Part shown: positions 12,163-21,371 of the stretch, piece after piece
How positions within the stretch are numbered: position 1 is the stretch's first letter
Layout: each line of letters opens with the position of its first letter
Source: Acorus gramineus
Lineage: Eukaryota; Streptophyta; Magnoliopsida; Acorales; Acoraceae
Length of the DNA stretch: 64,000 nucleotides
Reading direction: 5' to 3'
NCBI GenBank assembly: GCA_030737835.1
Contig: CM060847.1
Location: forward strand, 17,507,979 to 17,571,978
Translations under genes and position numbers: made by a program
The notes under the pieces: generated by a model
Told to the model about the DNA's origin: nothing
Database searches by the model: none
The model's input: the letters and a program-made list of their open reading frames with translations, nothing else

Positions 12163-12180
12163 AGTGTTACCCTGTGAATT

Positions 12181-13515
12181 TATTCACATTGATTGATCTT
12201 CATTCACTCCCTACTTTGGCTTTTGCCTATAGCTTACGGGATATTATATAATTGGATCCAAACATACACATTCAAGGTAGTTACAACTCTTTTGATCCTC
12301 ATATCTTAATTTTATTTGTCTTTGCTGCATTTCTTTTGAGACTATCACACACTAGACTACCAACAATTCTAAGGAGTAAAATATTGCGGTCCCTTTACAG
12401 TCCGTCCATATTTTAATTTTTTTTTTTAAATCATATATCTCATCTAATGAAATAAATATTTTTATAAAAGGTGATGTGTCTATTTCAATAATTCAAATAT
12501 ATCATTTATAAAAAAATGAGAAAAATTTAGAACAAATTATATATATATATCTAGTTACAATAAGTGGATGTGATATACTACATTTGTGATTGCATTTGAG
12601 ACTGTAAAAATGATATAGTATAAAAGCGCTCTGCCGCTCTTTCTTTCCCAACAATTGACAATTCAGACTTATTTTCTTGTTGTACTATGTTTTTCTCGTC
12701 CCCATTTAAGACTTATAATCTCTTTTCGACATTTAAAAAACAGAAAACAATTGACCATTCAACTCACTCTTGGAAGCCAGATTTCTCTGTGAAGAGGGAA
12801 CTCAAACAGATCTTCACCACTACTTTTGGCTCTGTATCTATCTTTTTTGCCTGTGTATCTCTAAGTGGATCCATATATATATAGACACACCACACACACA
12901 CACACACACACACACACGGTTTATGCAAATATATATGTTTAATGTCTTTCTTTTATGGATAACGTTAAAAACAACCACAAATGAACTTGTTTTAATTATT
13001 TTTAAATAGTAAACCTCGTCTAAAGAAGTATATATGCTTATCGCTCCTTTTCAAATTGAATAGATTCATTTTTAACAAATGTAATTTTTTTTAATGAGAT
13101 ATATATCTTTTTAGAGTATATGACATTGCATTTAAGATTGTAAAAATCACTGTTATATGTGTGTATATAGTCTTTACATTTATTTATTCTTTTAATGTGT
13201 GGATCCATTGTTTTTCCTTTTGAGGCCATCCTATATTATTCCTATCATGCGATTAATGGATGTTTTTATTTATTAGATGGATGCTATTATCTATTATAGG
13301 GAGATCATATTGATCAAGTCATTTCCCACCTCTTTAAAAAATTAGGTTGATTTTACTCGTCAACCCCGTTATATATTATTTTGATGTACAAATCATCATA
13401 CGACATGTCGACACATATTACACTTCGATTGCTTGTCAGGTTTTATATCTCAATCCCTTCTGTGATTGTAAAATGTATCAGAGATTCAAGACAGTTTTAT
13501 GATCTCTTCTGCAAC
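12181..13515. other. AT-rich region upstream of the resistance gene
   Basis: No protein-coding gene seen. A GATATAGTATAAAAGCG sequence at about 12,611-12,627, followed by a pyrimidine-rich stretch, could be a distal promoter for the gene downstream, 2.7 kb from its ATG. A (CA)n microsatellite lies at about 12,884-12,917. Confidence 0.4.
12616..12624 (+). promoter_or_regulatory. Candidate TATA box
   Basis: AGTATAAAAG in a TATA context followed about 30 bases later by CTTTCTTTCCCAACAATTG, a plausible plant transcription start environment. The next large plus-strand gene is the resistance gene, so a leader with introns would be required. Support is composition and position only. Confidence 0.25.
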
Positions 13516-14158
13516 TTATGAATCTTTTTTTTTTTGCTTGGTAAATAAATTCATTCATATCAACTAAACGAGGGATTTACAGAGTGTCCGTCAGAATAAG
13601 TCACAAAAAGCTTACATAGATGGGGAGAAAGAGTATCCCCCTAAGAGTTATAACTGATTTAACACTGAGAAGAGAGTATACGACTACCACGCTACAGTCC
13701 TTTTAGAATACGAGTCTGGGTTACACCTTTTTCTTCTACAAGGAGGAGCTTAATTTATGAGTTAAGCTGTTCTTGGGAGAAGTCAGAAGTACCCATTTGC
13801 GTCTGCAAAGCAGCGAGCGCATTAGCTACACAGTTTGCCTTCCATTCCCTTAGAGAAGATACAATGCTTTTGATTTGGCGAATATCACGTAGAGCAGTCC
13901 AGGGGGATAATCCCCTTCCCTTGAACCCATGCTACAGCAGTGGTGGAGTCTGATTCAGACCACACTTTGTGATATTGTCCATGCACATTTGGAGACCTGC
14001 TAAGACACCCTTCAGTTCAAGGATGTTAAATGATGCAGCCCTAACCCTTGCTACCATTGCTTGTAAGCACTCCCCCTTATGGTTTCGAATTGCAGCACCA
14101 ATCCCATATCTATCATCTGCAAGAGAGCCATCCGAATTCGCCTTGATCTAGCCCTCTA
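13516..14158 (-). pseudogene. LINE 3' end: RNase H (RVT_3) fragment with poly(A) tail
   Basis: On the minus strand 14,158 to about 13,800 encodes an RNase H-like domain of the type at the C-terminus of plant L1 LINEs: IKANSDGSLADDRYGIGAAI, then NILELKGVLAGLQ. After a frame change it gives SESDSTTAVAWVQGK and then REWKANCVANALAALQTQ. The poly(T) at about 13,516-13,535 on the plus strand is the element's 3' poly(A). The copy is 5'-truncated (no RT or endonuclease) and has at least one frameshift near 13,975. It resembles the remnant at 33.6-33.9 kb but has the opposite orientation. Confidence 0.72.
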
Positions 14159-14185
14159 GTGGATATTCTGAATGTCATCATAATT

Positions 14186-14650
14186 ATATTCTTGTTACAT
14201 TTTAACTTTTACAAATTTATTATATATTCAACTTACTTTATTATTCTTGTTTCATTTTAACTTTTACAAATTTATTATATATTCAACTTATTGATGTAAA
14301 TAGTTTAAGATTTTAGTATTTGTTTAATTTTGAATTTTAAAATAAGTTTGTAAGGAAGTTGGTTAGGATTTGTTGGTTGAAATTTGTTGGTTAGATATGC
14401 ATTCTTAACAACTTTTAGGCCTATAAATAGGACCCCTTGGTAACGGGAAAAGACATCGAATTTTATTATTTTATTTTGTAAGTCTCAAAGAGGCTCTTCA
14501 AAGCCTTGACTTTTATCTTTGGCTTTTGTTTTAATAACAAAGCTTTTAGTTTACTCTATATTTCTCTCATTCGAGGGTTTCTCTCTTTTCGAGCTTTTCG
14601 TATTTTGATGCATACCTGGGTTTGCATCACTTATTTTATTATTCTTGTTC
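14186..14650. repeat. 55-bp tandem repeat interrupted by a solo LTR
   Basis: Two full units (near 14,180-14,290) contain ATTCTTGTTNCATTTTAAC followed by TTACAAATTTATTATATATTCAACTTA, with period 55. The start of a third unit (TTTTATTATTCTTGTTC) continues at 14,634 after the solo LTR. Confidence 0.7.
14292..14629 (+). mobile_element. 338-bp solo LTR
   Basis: Begins TGATG and ends CATCA (5-bp inverted termini with the TG...CA hallmark) and is flanked by the 5-bp direct repeat CTTAT (14,287-14,291 and 14,630-14,634). It contains a TATA box, CTATAAATAGG, near 14,421 and AATAAC/AATTTTATTATTTTATTTTGT-like 3' signals, as in a small LTR. Removing it restores the tandem-repeat array on either side. 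It lies about 700 bp upstream of the resistance-gene ATG and could influence its expression; that is inference. Confidence 0.85.
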
Positions 14651-15287
14651 TTGTTAGAGGACGGTCATAAACAAGTTTTGATATGTTTATGTTTATATCA
14701 AATCTATCATGTATTTGAATTGTATTTTTATGCTTATTGATCAATTTGATGCGAGGAATGTAATATGATGTTTTTTTGGTACATTGCATTTGAGATTTTA
14801 ACCATCGACACGGTGATTGCACTATTCTAAAGGTTGAAATTGTCGAAGGTGTACCATATTTGGCCATCTCTTCTTCTCAAGGTCATCATTAACTGGGTAG
14901 CCTAAAATGATGAGAACTTGTGTCTCCTCATGAATGAGAGTTACTGACATTCATCTTGATTCACTATTTTGACGTTTATCTTATTCTTGCTAAGGGGAGG
15001 GACACTGCGATCAGATTCACTCATACTAAAGGTAGTTCCAAGTCTTTCAAATGCATACATTGCCTACTTGTGCTATTTGATCTTGTTTCACTTGTCTAGT
15101 TAGTTTTCCACATATTTATCCATGCATCTAGTGGCTTCATTACTGCATTTCTGAGGTTGTCACATCCTTTACATCTAGTTACTAGTAGACTTTACATATT
15201 TAATACCAACCTTTCTAATAAGAAACTGTTATTTTCAGACTTATTAATGGAATCCAATACTAATTTCACTCTCTATTCCATGACACA
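14651..15287. other. Immediate upstream/leader region of the resistance gene
   Basis: No element recognised. The stretch GGGACACTGCGATCAG at about 14,998, ending in CTAAAG before GTAGTTCC, looks like a non-coding leader exon with a splice donor. A CACAG acceptor-like sequence lies at 15,283-15,287, just before the coding frame. A spliced 5' UTR is plausible. Confidence 0.35.
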
Positions 15288-15332
15288 GTGTCCCATATCT
15301 GCTGGACGAAGGACATCATGTGGCCTTGTATC

Positions 15333-18300
15333 ATGGATATTGCAAAAGGAGCTGGGAAGATGTTATGGGAGCCCATAAAACTCCATGCGAGCTACTTCAT
15401 TTGTTGTGAGAGATATGTCGATGATCTGAATGTCCATGTCAAGAAGTTGGATCCAAAGAAGAAGGACCGCGAAAAAATGGCCAATGAAATCGGGAAAGAA
15501 CCATCAGAAGAACTATTGGACTGGCTGAAAAAAGTCAAAGAAGTCAATGATGATGCAAAAAGAATGACTGATAAGGTTGGAGAACACCAGCATTGCTTCA
15601 CTTGGCTCTCTGACTTGGGCTCACGTCATAGCCTGGGCAAGGAAGCAGTGGAGAAGAAAGCCTTGGTAGATCAGCTCCAAGAGCAGAACATGGAACATAT
15701 AGCAGTGCCTGTACATGTTCAAGTGATCGAATCATTGATCAATAAGGATTTTAAGCTTTATCAATCCACAGATTTAGCCTTGCAGAAGGTTATGGATGCA
15801 TTGCAGAATGGAGTCCACATCATCGGTTTGTCTGGAATGGGTGGTGTTGGTAAGACTACTCTAGCAAAAGAGATCAAGAGGCAAGCATTGGAACAGAACA
15901 TGTTCAGAAAGGCTATCATGGTGACAATTTCTCAAAATCCAAACCTCGATATCATACGGGAAAAGATGGCAGAGCAACTGGGAATCAATATCAAGCAAGA
16001 GAGCATATCATTAGAGAAGCTTTTCAGTCTAATTAAGCAAGTGGGCAAGGTTCTTATAATATTGGACGATGTGTGGAGGAGATTGGACTTATCAGAGATC
16101 GGGATCCCCCATGATTGCTGCAAGATCATCATGACATCACGCAGCTTAGAAGTATGCACATCCATGGGAATCAAAGAAAATATACAATTGGGATTCTTAT
16201 CTCCAGAAGATTCATGGGAGCTGTTCAAAGCGTACTCTGAGGTGGTTGAATCCTCCTCCGAATTGCAATGTTGTGTGGCACGAGATGTCGCCTCTGAATG
16301 CAAAGGATTGCCATTGGCCATAGCGACAGTTGGAAGGGCGTTGAGAGGAAAAAGCTTGCTTGAATGGAAGGATGCACTGGTTCAACTGAGGGCATCTGTT
16401 CCTGATAATATTTCCGAATTGAAAGATGTGTATATGCAACTTAAATTGAGTTATGATCATTTAAGCAAAGAAGCCCAATCATGCTTCTTATTGTGCAGTC
16501 TGTTTCCGGAAGATGATGAAATTTCCGTTGAACTGTTGACTTGGTATGCAATGGGGGAGGGTTTTTTGCAATGTGTCAACACACTTGAAGAATCAAAAAA
16601 TAGAGTATTGTCTTTGGTTAATAAACTAAAGGCATCCTGCTTATTATTGGAGGAAGGAGAAGAAGGAAAAATGGTGAAAATGCATGACGTCGTTAGAGAT
16701 GTCGCTATATACATCGGATCAAATGAAAACCATGAAGGCTGTCTTTCAAAATCTTATCAAAATGAGCCAGATTGGGACAAATGGGAAACTGTGAAAGAAT
16801 GTAAGAGGCTTTCTGTGATGAATAAGAGCATTTGTACCCTTCCAGAGAAACCTCCCGAGTGCTCGTACGTCCAAACTTTGTTGTTACAATGGAATTCAGA
16901 ATTGATAAAGATTCCTGATAATTTTTTTGAGAAGATGAAATCGCTCAGAGTGTTGGATCTCAGCTGTACCTCCATATCATCGCTTCCTGCATCCATGAGT
17001 TACCTCACAAATCTACAGGTGATCCTTCTAGATGACTGTGGAAATCTAGAAGATATATCTGCGTTGGGGAGCCAAAATAAACTTCAGGTGCTTAGCTTAA
17101 GATCTACTGAAGTGAAGGAGATGTCAGAGGTTGTTGGTAAATTTACTGGTTTGAAGTATTTAGATTTGAGAGATATTGAAAATCTGAGAATACCGCCAAA
17201 AGTGATATCAAATCTGCGCCAGTTGGAAGAACTCCACGTGGGAGATAGTTTCACTGAATGGGAAGTTGGGGGAGAGGAAACTGAAGAAAATGCTCCTTTC
17301 CATGAAATCCAGTCATTGAAAAAATTGAAAGTACTATCAATTAAAGTGGACAAATATTGGGAAGACATGCTAGACAGGGTCTTAATAGAAAGACTAGAAA
17401 GATTTCATATCGTAGTCGGCCCAATAGAGTGGCATGAATATATTGGTACGTTGGATTGGACTTATCAAGAGGGAGCTTCTCTGAAGGTCAATTTGTCAAA
17501 CTTGGATCTCTTGGGTTGGGTCTGTGCGTTGTTGCATAAAACAGAAGTATTGAAGCTAGTGAAATCCAGCTGCCGTCAGTTGGATGCCACAGGTGGCGGT
17601 GGTTTGCAGTGTATGAAGATTCTTAAATTAGAGAAGTGCAAGGAAATGGAATTCATCGTTATCGGTCAAAATAGCTCGAGCATCCCCTGCACTATACTCC
17701 CTCGTCTGAAAGAATTGTATTTAGAAGACATGGAGAAATTGAGAGGTATATGCAGCAGTCCACTTCCTAATGGCTCCCTGGAGGAACTGGAGCGACTGGT
17801 ATTAGAGAAGTGCAAGGAAATGGAATTCATCGTTATCGGTCAAAATAGCTCGAGCATCCCGTGCACTATACTCCCTCGTCTGAAATGGTTGCAATTAAAA
17901 GACATGGAGAAATTGAGAGGTATATGCAGCAGTCCACTTCCTAATGGCTCCCTGGAGGAACTGGAGACTCTGGAATTAGAGAAGTGCAAGGAAATGGAAT
18001 TCATCGTTATCGGTCAAAATAGCTCGAGCATCCCCTGCACTATACTCCCTCGTCTGAAATGGTTGCAATTAAAAGACATGGAGAAATTGAGAGGTATATG
18101 CAGCAGTCCACTTCCTAATGGCTCCCTGGAGGAACTGGAGACTCTGGGATTAGAGAAGTGCAAGGAAATGGAATTCATCGTTATCGGTCAAAATAGCTCG
18201 AGTGTCCCCTGCACTATACTCCCTCGTCTGAAAGACTTGTATTTAGAAGACATGGAGAAATTGAGAGGTATATGCAGCAGTCCACTTCCTAATGGCTCCC

Positions 18301-19865
18301 TGGAGGAACTGGAGACTCTGGAATTAGAGAAGTGCAAGGAAATGGAATTCATCGTTATCGGTCAAAATAGCTCGAGTGTCCCCTGCACTATACTCCCTCG
18401 TCTGAAAGACTTGTATTTAGAAGACATGGAGAAATTGAGAGGTATATGCAGCAGTCCACTTCCTAATGGCTCCCTGGAGGAACTGAAGACTCTGCGATTA
18501 GAGAAGTGCAAGGAAATGGAATTCATCGTTATCGGTCAAAATAGCTCGAGCATCCCCTGCACTATACTCCCTCGTCTGAAATACTTGTATTTAGAAGACA
18601 TGGAGAAATTGAGAGGTATATGCAGCAGTCCACTTCCTAATGGCTCCCTGGAGGAACTGAAGACTCTGCGATTAGAGAAGTGCAAGGAAATGGAATTCAT
18701 CGTTATCGGTCAAAATAGCTCGAGTGTCCCCTGCACTATACTCCCTCGTCTGAAAGACTTGTATTTAGAAGACATGGAGAAATTGAGAGGTATATGCAGC
18801 AGTCCACTTCCTAATGGCTCCCTGGAGGAACTGAAGACTCTGCGATTAGAGAAGTGCAAGGAAATGGAATTCATCGTTATCGGTCAAAATAGCTCGAGCA
18901 TCCCCTGCATTATACTCCCTCGTCTGAAAGGGTTGCATTTAAAAGACATGGAGAAATTGACAAGCATATGCAGCAGTCCACTTCCTAACGGCTCCCTGGA
19001 GGAACTGGAGGTCCTCAAAGTTGGTGGTTGCTCTATACTAAATATTCACCAAATTCTTCAGCAGTCCACTTCCCTGGAGGAACTTTATATCTGGAGGCAG
19101 GACTCCATGAGAGAGGTATTCAGCACTTGTTCGGCCAGCAGAGCATTGCTTCCGAGGTTGAGACGTATGAATCTCAGTGATTTACCTGAGTTGATGAGCA
19201 TATGGAAGGGGGATTCCGTGCCTCCATTGGGAAGTTTCTCCAACCTTATTGAACTCAAACTGATCGAATGCAATGAATTGAAATACGCTCTATCACCCAA
19301 TCTGGCTCAGAGGCTTGAATCCCTTGAGGATCTTCATGTTAAAGATTGCAATATGATGAAGGGACTGATTTCACCATCCTTTCATGGCTTCTGCAACCTC
19401 CGGATTTTGACGATTGAGAACTGTTCGGGATTTATCCATCTCTTTCTATTGCGGGTTGCTCAAAGCCTTGTAGAATTGGAGAGACTTTATATAGAAGGCT
19501 GTGAACATATGGAGGTTATTGTGAGAGGGGAAGAAGGGGAGGCTGGAAGTGAAAGAATATTCCCTCGTTTGCAAGAAGTTTGTCTGAGATGGCTACCAAA
19601 TCTTACAAGTTTTTGCTCTGTTGTTGGAGCAGGACAGGCATTCGCTCCGGTCCTACTCTTACCCTCACTTTCGAAAGTCTACGTGTTTGATTGTCCACGC
19701 CTGACAAGACTCCCTCTAGGATCCCATAGTTCACCCAACCTGGAAAAGATATGGTTGAAAGGGTTGGTTTGGGATGATGAAGAAGAAGAAGATGATGAAA
19801 TAGACAAAGAAGATGATGAAATGGCAAGACCCGTTTCATTCCCCTTTTTGAAGCACAAGAAGTAG
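15333..19865 (+). CDS. CC-NBS-LRR disease resistance protein (RPS2/At4g27190-like class)
   Basis: An intracellular immune receptor of the coiled-coil NLR class: its ATP-binding NB-ARC switch is expected to be activated when the LRR region or a guarded host protein meets a pathogen effector. The open frame starts at 15,288; I prefer the Met at 15,333 (MDIAKGAGKMLWEP), which begins a typical CC domain, because the upstream codons follow an acceptor-like CACAG. In residues counted from 15,288: CC about 16-140, P-loop GMGGVGKTT 183-191, kinase-2 LIILDDVW about 256-263, RNBS-B KIIMTSRS, GLPLA about 340-344, MHD 465-467, then LRRs to the C-terminus. Residues about 782-1245 are eight near-identical 58-residue double LRRs. 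The protein ends in an acidic tail (DDEEEEDDEIDKEDDE). All key nucleotide-binding motifs are intact and there is no internal stop, so the gene looks functional. The class is certain, the ligand unknown. Confidence 0.95.
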   Translation: MDIAKGAGKMLWEPIKLHASYFICCERYVDDLNVHVKKLDPKKKDREKMANEIGKEPSEELLDWLKKVKEVNDDAKRMTDKVGEHQHCFTWLSDLGSRHSLGKEAVEKKALVDQLQEQNMEHIAVPVHVQVIESLINKDFKLYQSTDLALQKVMDALQNGVHIIGLSGMGGVGKTTLAKEIKRQALEQNMFRKAIMVTISQNPNLDIIREKMAEQLGINIKQESISLEKLFSLIKQVGKVLIILDDVWRRLDLSEIGIPHDCCKIIMTSRSLEVCTSMGIKENIQLGFLSPEDSWELFKAYSEVVESSSELQCCVARDVASECKGLPLAIATVGRALRGKSLLEWKDALVQLRASVPDNISELKDVYMQLKLSYDHLSKEAQSCFLLCSLFPEDDEISVELLTWYAMGEGFLQCVNTLEESKNRVLSLVNKLKASCLLLEEGEEGKMVKMHDVVRDVAIYIGSNENHEGCLSKSYQNEPDWDKWETVKECKRLSVMNKSICTLPEKPPECSYVQTLLLQWNSELIKIPDNFFEKMKSLRVLDLSCTSISSLPASMSYLTNLQVILLDDCGNLEDISALGSQNKLQVLSLRSTEVKEMSEVVGKFTGLKYLDLRDIENLRIPPKVISNLRQLEELHVGDSFTEWEVGGEETEENAPFHEIQSLKKLKVLSIKVDKYWEDMLDRVLIERLERFHIVVGPIEWHEYIGTLDWTYQEGASLKVNLSNLDLLGWVCALLHKTEVLKLVKSSCRQLDATGGGGLQCMKILKLEKCKEMEFIVIGQNSSSIPCTILPRLKELYLEDMEKLRGICSSPLPNGSLEELERLVLEKCKEMEFIVIGQNSSSIPCTILPRLKWLQLKDMEKLRGICSSPLPNGSLEELETLELEKCKEMEFIVIGQNSSSIPCTILPRLKWLQLKDMEKLRGICSSPLPNGSLEELETLGLEKCKEMEFIVIGQNSSSVPCTILPRLKDLYLEDMEKLRGICSSPLPNGSLEELETLELEKCKEMEFIVIGQNSSSVPCTILPRLKDLYLEDMEKLRGICSSPLPNGSLEELKTLRLEKCKEMEFIVIGQNSSSIPCTILPRLKYLYLEDMEKLRGICSSPLPNGSLEELKTLRLEKCKEMEFIVIGQNSSSVPCTILPRLKDLYLEDMEKLRGICSSPLPNGSLEELKTLRLEKCKEMEFIVIGQNSSSIPCIILPRLKGLHLKDMEKLTSICSSPLPNGSLEELEVLKVGGCSILNIHQILQQSTSLEELYIWRQDSMREVFSTCSASRALLPRLRRMNLSDLPELMSIWKGDSVPPLGSFSNLIELKLIECNELKYALSPNLAQRLESLEDLHVKDCNMMKGLISPSFHGFCNLRILTIENCSGFIHLFLLRVAQSLVELERLYIEGCEHMEVIVRGEEGEAGSERIFPRLQEVCLRWLPNLTSFCSVVGAGQAFAPVLLLPSLSKVYVFDCPRLTRLPLGSHSSPNLEKIWLKGLVWDDEEEEDDEIDKEDDEMARPVSFPFLKHKK
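17631..19022 (+). repeat. Eight 174-bp tandem LRR units inside the resistance gene
   Basis: GAGAAGTGCAAGG recurs at 17,631, 17,805, 17,979, 18,153, 18,327, 18,501, 18,675 and 18,849, always exactly 174 bp (58 codons) apart. Each unit encodes two LRRs. Most DNA positions are identical in all units; differences cluster in the two LRR beta-strand motifs (RLKELYLE, RLKWLQLK, RLKDLYLE, RLKYLYLE, RLKGLHLK; and ERLVLEK, ETLELEK, ETLGLEK, KTLRLEK) plus an Ile/Val in NSSS[IV]PC. Period and frame are perfectly kept. Confidence 0.97.
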
Positions 19866-21371
19866 ACAAAGAAGAAGAAGATGATGGTGAAGATGATGAA
19901 ATATGATGCTATTTGATTGAGGTAATAAATTATCCATCAATTCTTTTTATTACTTATATTGGTGATGCTAGGACAAAATGTTTTCCAGTTCACTTTGTCT
20001 GACTTCCTCATCATGTATTTGATGTCAAATTATTTGCATCGATTATCTATATTTGTTAGGTTCAGCTTTTGAGTTCAGTAATATCTTTCTGATAACAATC
20101 CAGCTTCTGATATTTATTCTTCTCTTCAAAAAAAAAAAATCCAAATTAATAATCTTTTGGTTATGGTATTAGGCCTCTTTATTTTCTTAATCTCGGTTCT
20201 TTGTAACTACTAGAAAGTTGGTTGAATTCTCTGTTTAATTTTTTTTTGTTGTGTTGTTGATTTTCAATCTACATGTAATATAGAAAGTCATCTATTTATT
20301 TTGTTGAATATCGACCATGAATATTTAATACAAATGTTGCTCAACATGAATGATTTGATTTTGAAAAAATCATCATTTCTATAAGAGAAACAAATAGAAA
20401 AAATCATGCACATCCATGACAGAGACGTAGAGTTGAACACGTTTCCTTTTTGTACCCTCCATTTTATTTAGGTTTCTATTACTCCTTTTTTTTTTTTTTT
20501 GTGAATTGCCTCTTTCCAGGCTCAAGTATATATATACCTCCATTTTATTCTAATAATGATATCTACAAGTTGTTCTTTTTCTTGTTTATCATGTTTTACC
20601 CTATAACTTTATTCATTCACCCTCTTTAATTGAGGTATATAATTTGTCGCATTTGTCCATCACTTTTTTTTTATTAAATCTATTCATTTCTAGAGTCATT
20701 AACTATAAATATTAAAGAGATTGATTTAATTTCTATCATGAGAAACAATGTGATTTGATACTTTTTGAAATTTATTTGTGACATTTGGCAAAGATGACCA
20801 GCTAAACAAAGCTATTCTATTCAATGTTGTAGGTCTCTATCAAATGATACTGAAGCAAAGTCATGAAACTCCGAAGAACTATTCTTCTTAATTCTCTTGT
20901 GATGTTTAAAAGTGGCGTTTTGATGGGGACTAGAACGCTTTAGAGTTTTTTGTGGATTTGTTTTTTTTTTTTCATGTATTTTGTGTGAATGAAATGAGAG
21001 AAAAAATAAAAATAAAAAACAAAAAAAAAAAAGAAAAAATTTTAAAAAAAGGAAAAAGGAAAAAAATAGGAGAAAAATAGTGAGATTTGTGGGCATTTAG
21101 AGGATGCTATCTACAAGAAAATATTTCTTTAACCCATATCTCTATGGGGTAGGACTCTTCTGAGTTTCATGCTGATTTCTATCTTTTGTTTCTTATGTAT
21201 TGTGTGAGTGAAGTGAATATAAAAAAACCAAAAAAAAATGAAAAATGAAAAAAAAAACAGAGAGATTTGTGTGTGTTTACTTTAGAGAATGGTATCAACA
21301 ATCATCATGGTGATGGCGAAGAAGAAGAAGATCTATTAGATGACCTTTTGATTGCTGTAATAAATTATTTA
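19866..21371. repeat. 3' flank of the resistance gene, diverged copy of the duplicated block
   Basis: Directly after the stop, an AAGAAGATGATG-rich stretch is followed by GGTAATAAATTAT and then sequence alignable, with many differences, to 1-1,700 and 21,372-23,080 (for example TTTGAGTTCAGTAATA near 20,070; TGAAGCAAAGTCATGAAACTCCGAAG near 20,850). At 21,290-21,365 a second GAAGAAGAAGAAGAT tract and TGTAATAAATTATTTATC lead straight into copy 2, suggesting that a former gene end lies there. Confidence 0.7.

Larger units (their letters stand above)
10485..12180. repeat. Local duplication block A' (copy 2), with insertions
   Basis: Collinear with 8,270-8,938. Differences are a 957-bp foldback element at 10,842-11,798, loss of the SINE 5' half with filler DNA at 11,958-11,978, and retention of the SINE 3' half with its poly(A) and flanking duplication up to 12,176. 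Confidence 0.82.

Noticed and set aside
12014-12196. 60-residue open frame
   Set aside because: It lies entirely in the SINE body and poly(A).
16212-17368. Antisense open frames within the resistance gene
   Set aside because: Shadows of a long coding region with intact NLR motifs on the plus strand.
20821-21096. Phe/Leu-rich 91-residue minus-strand frame
   Set aside because: Produced by A-rich homopolymer tracts in the 3' flank.
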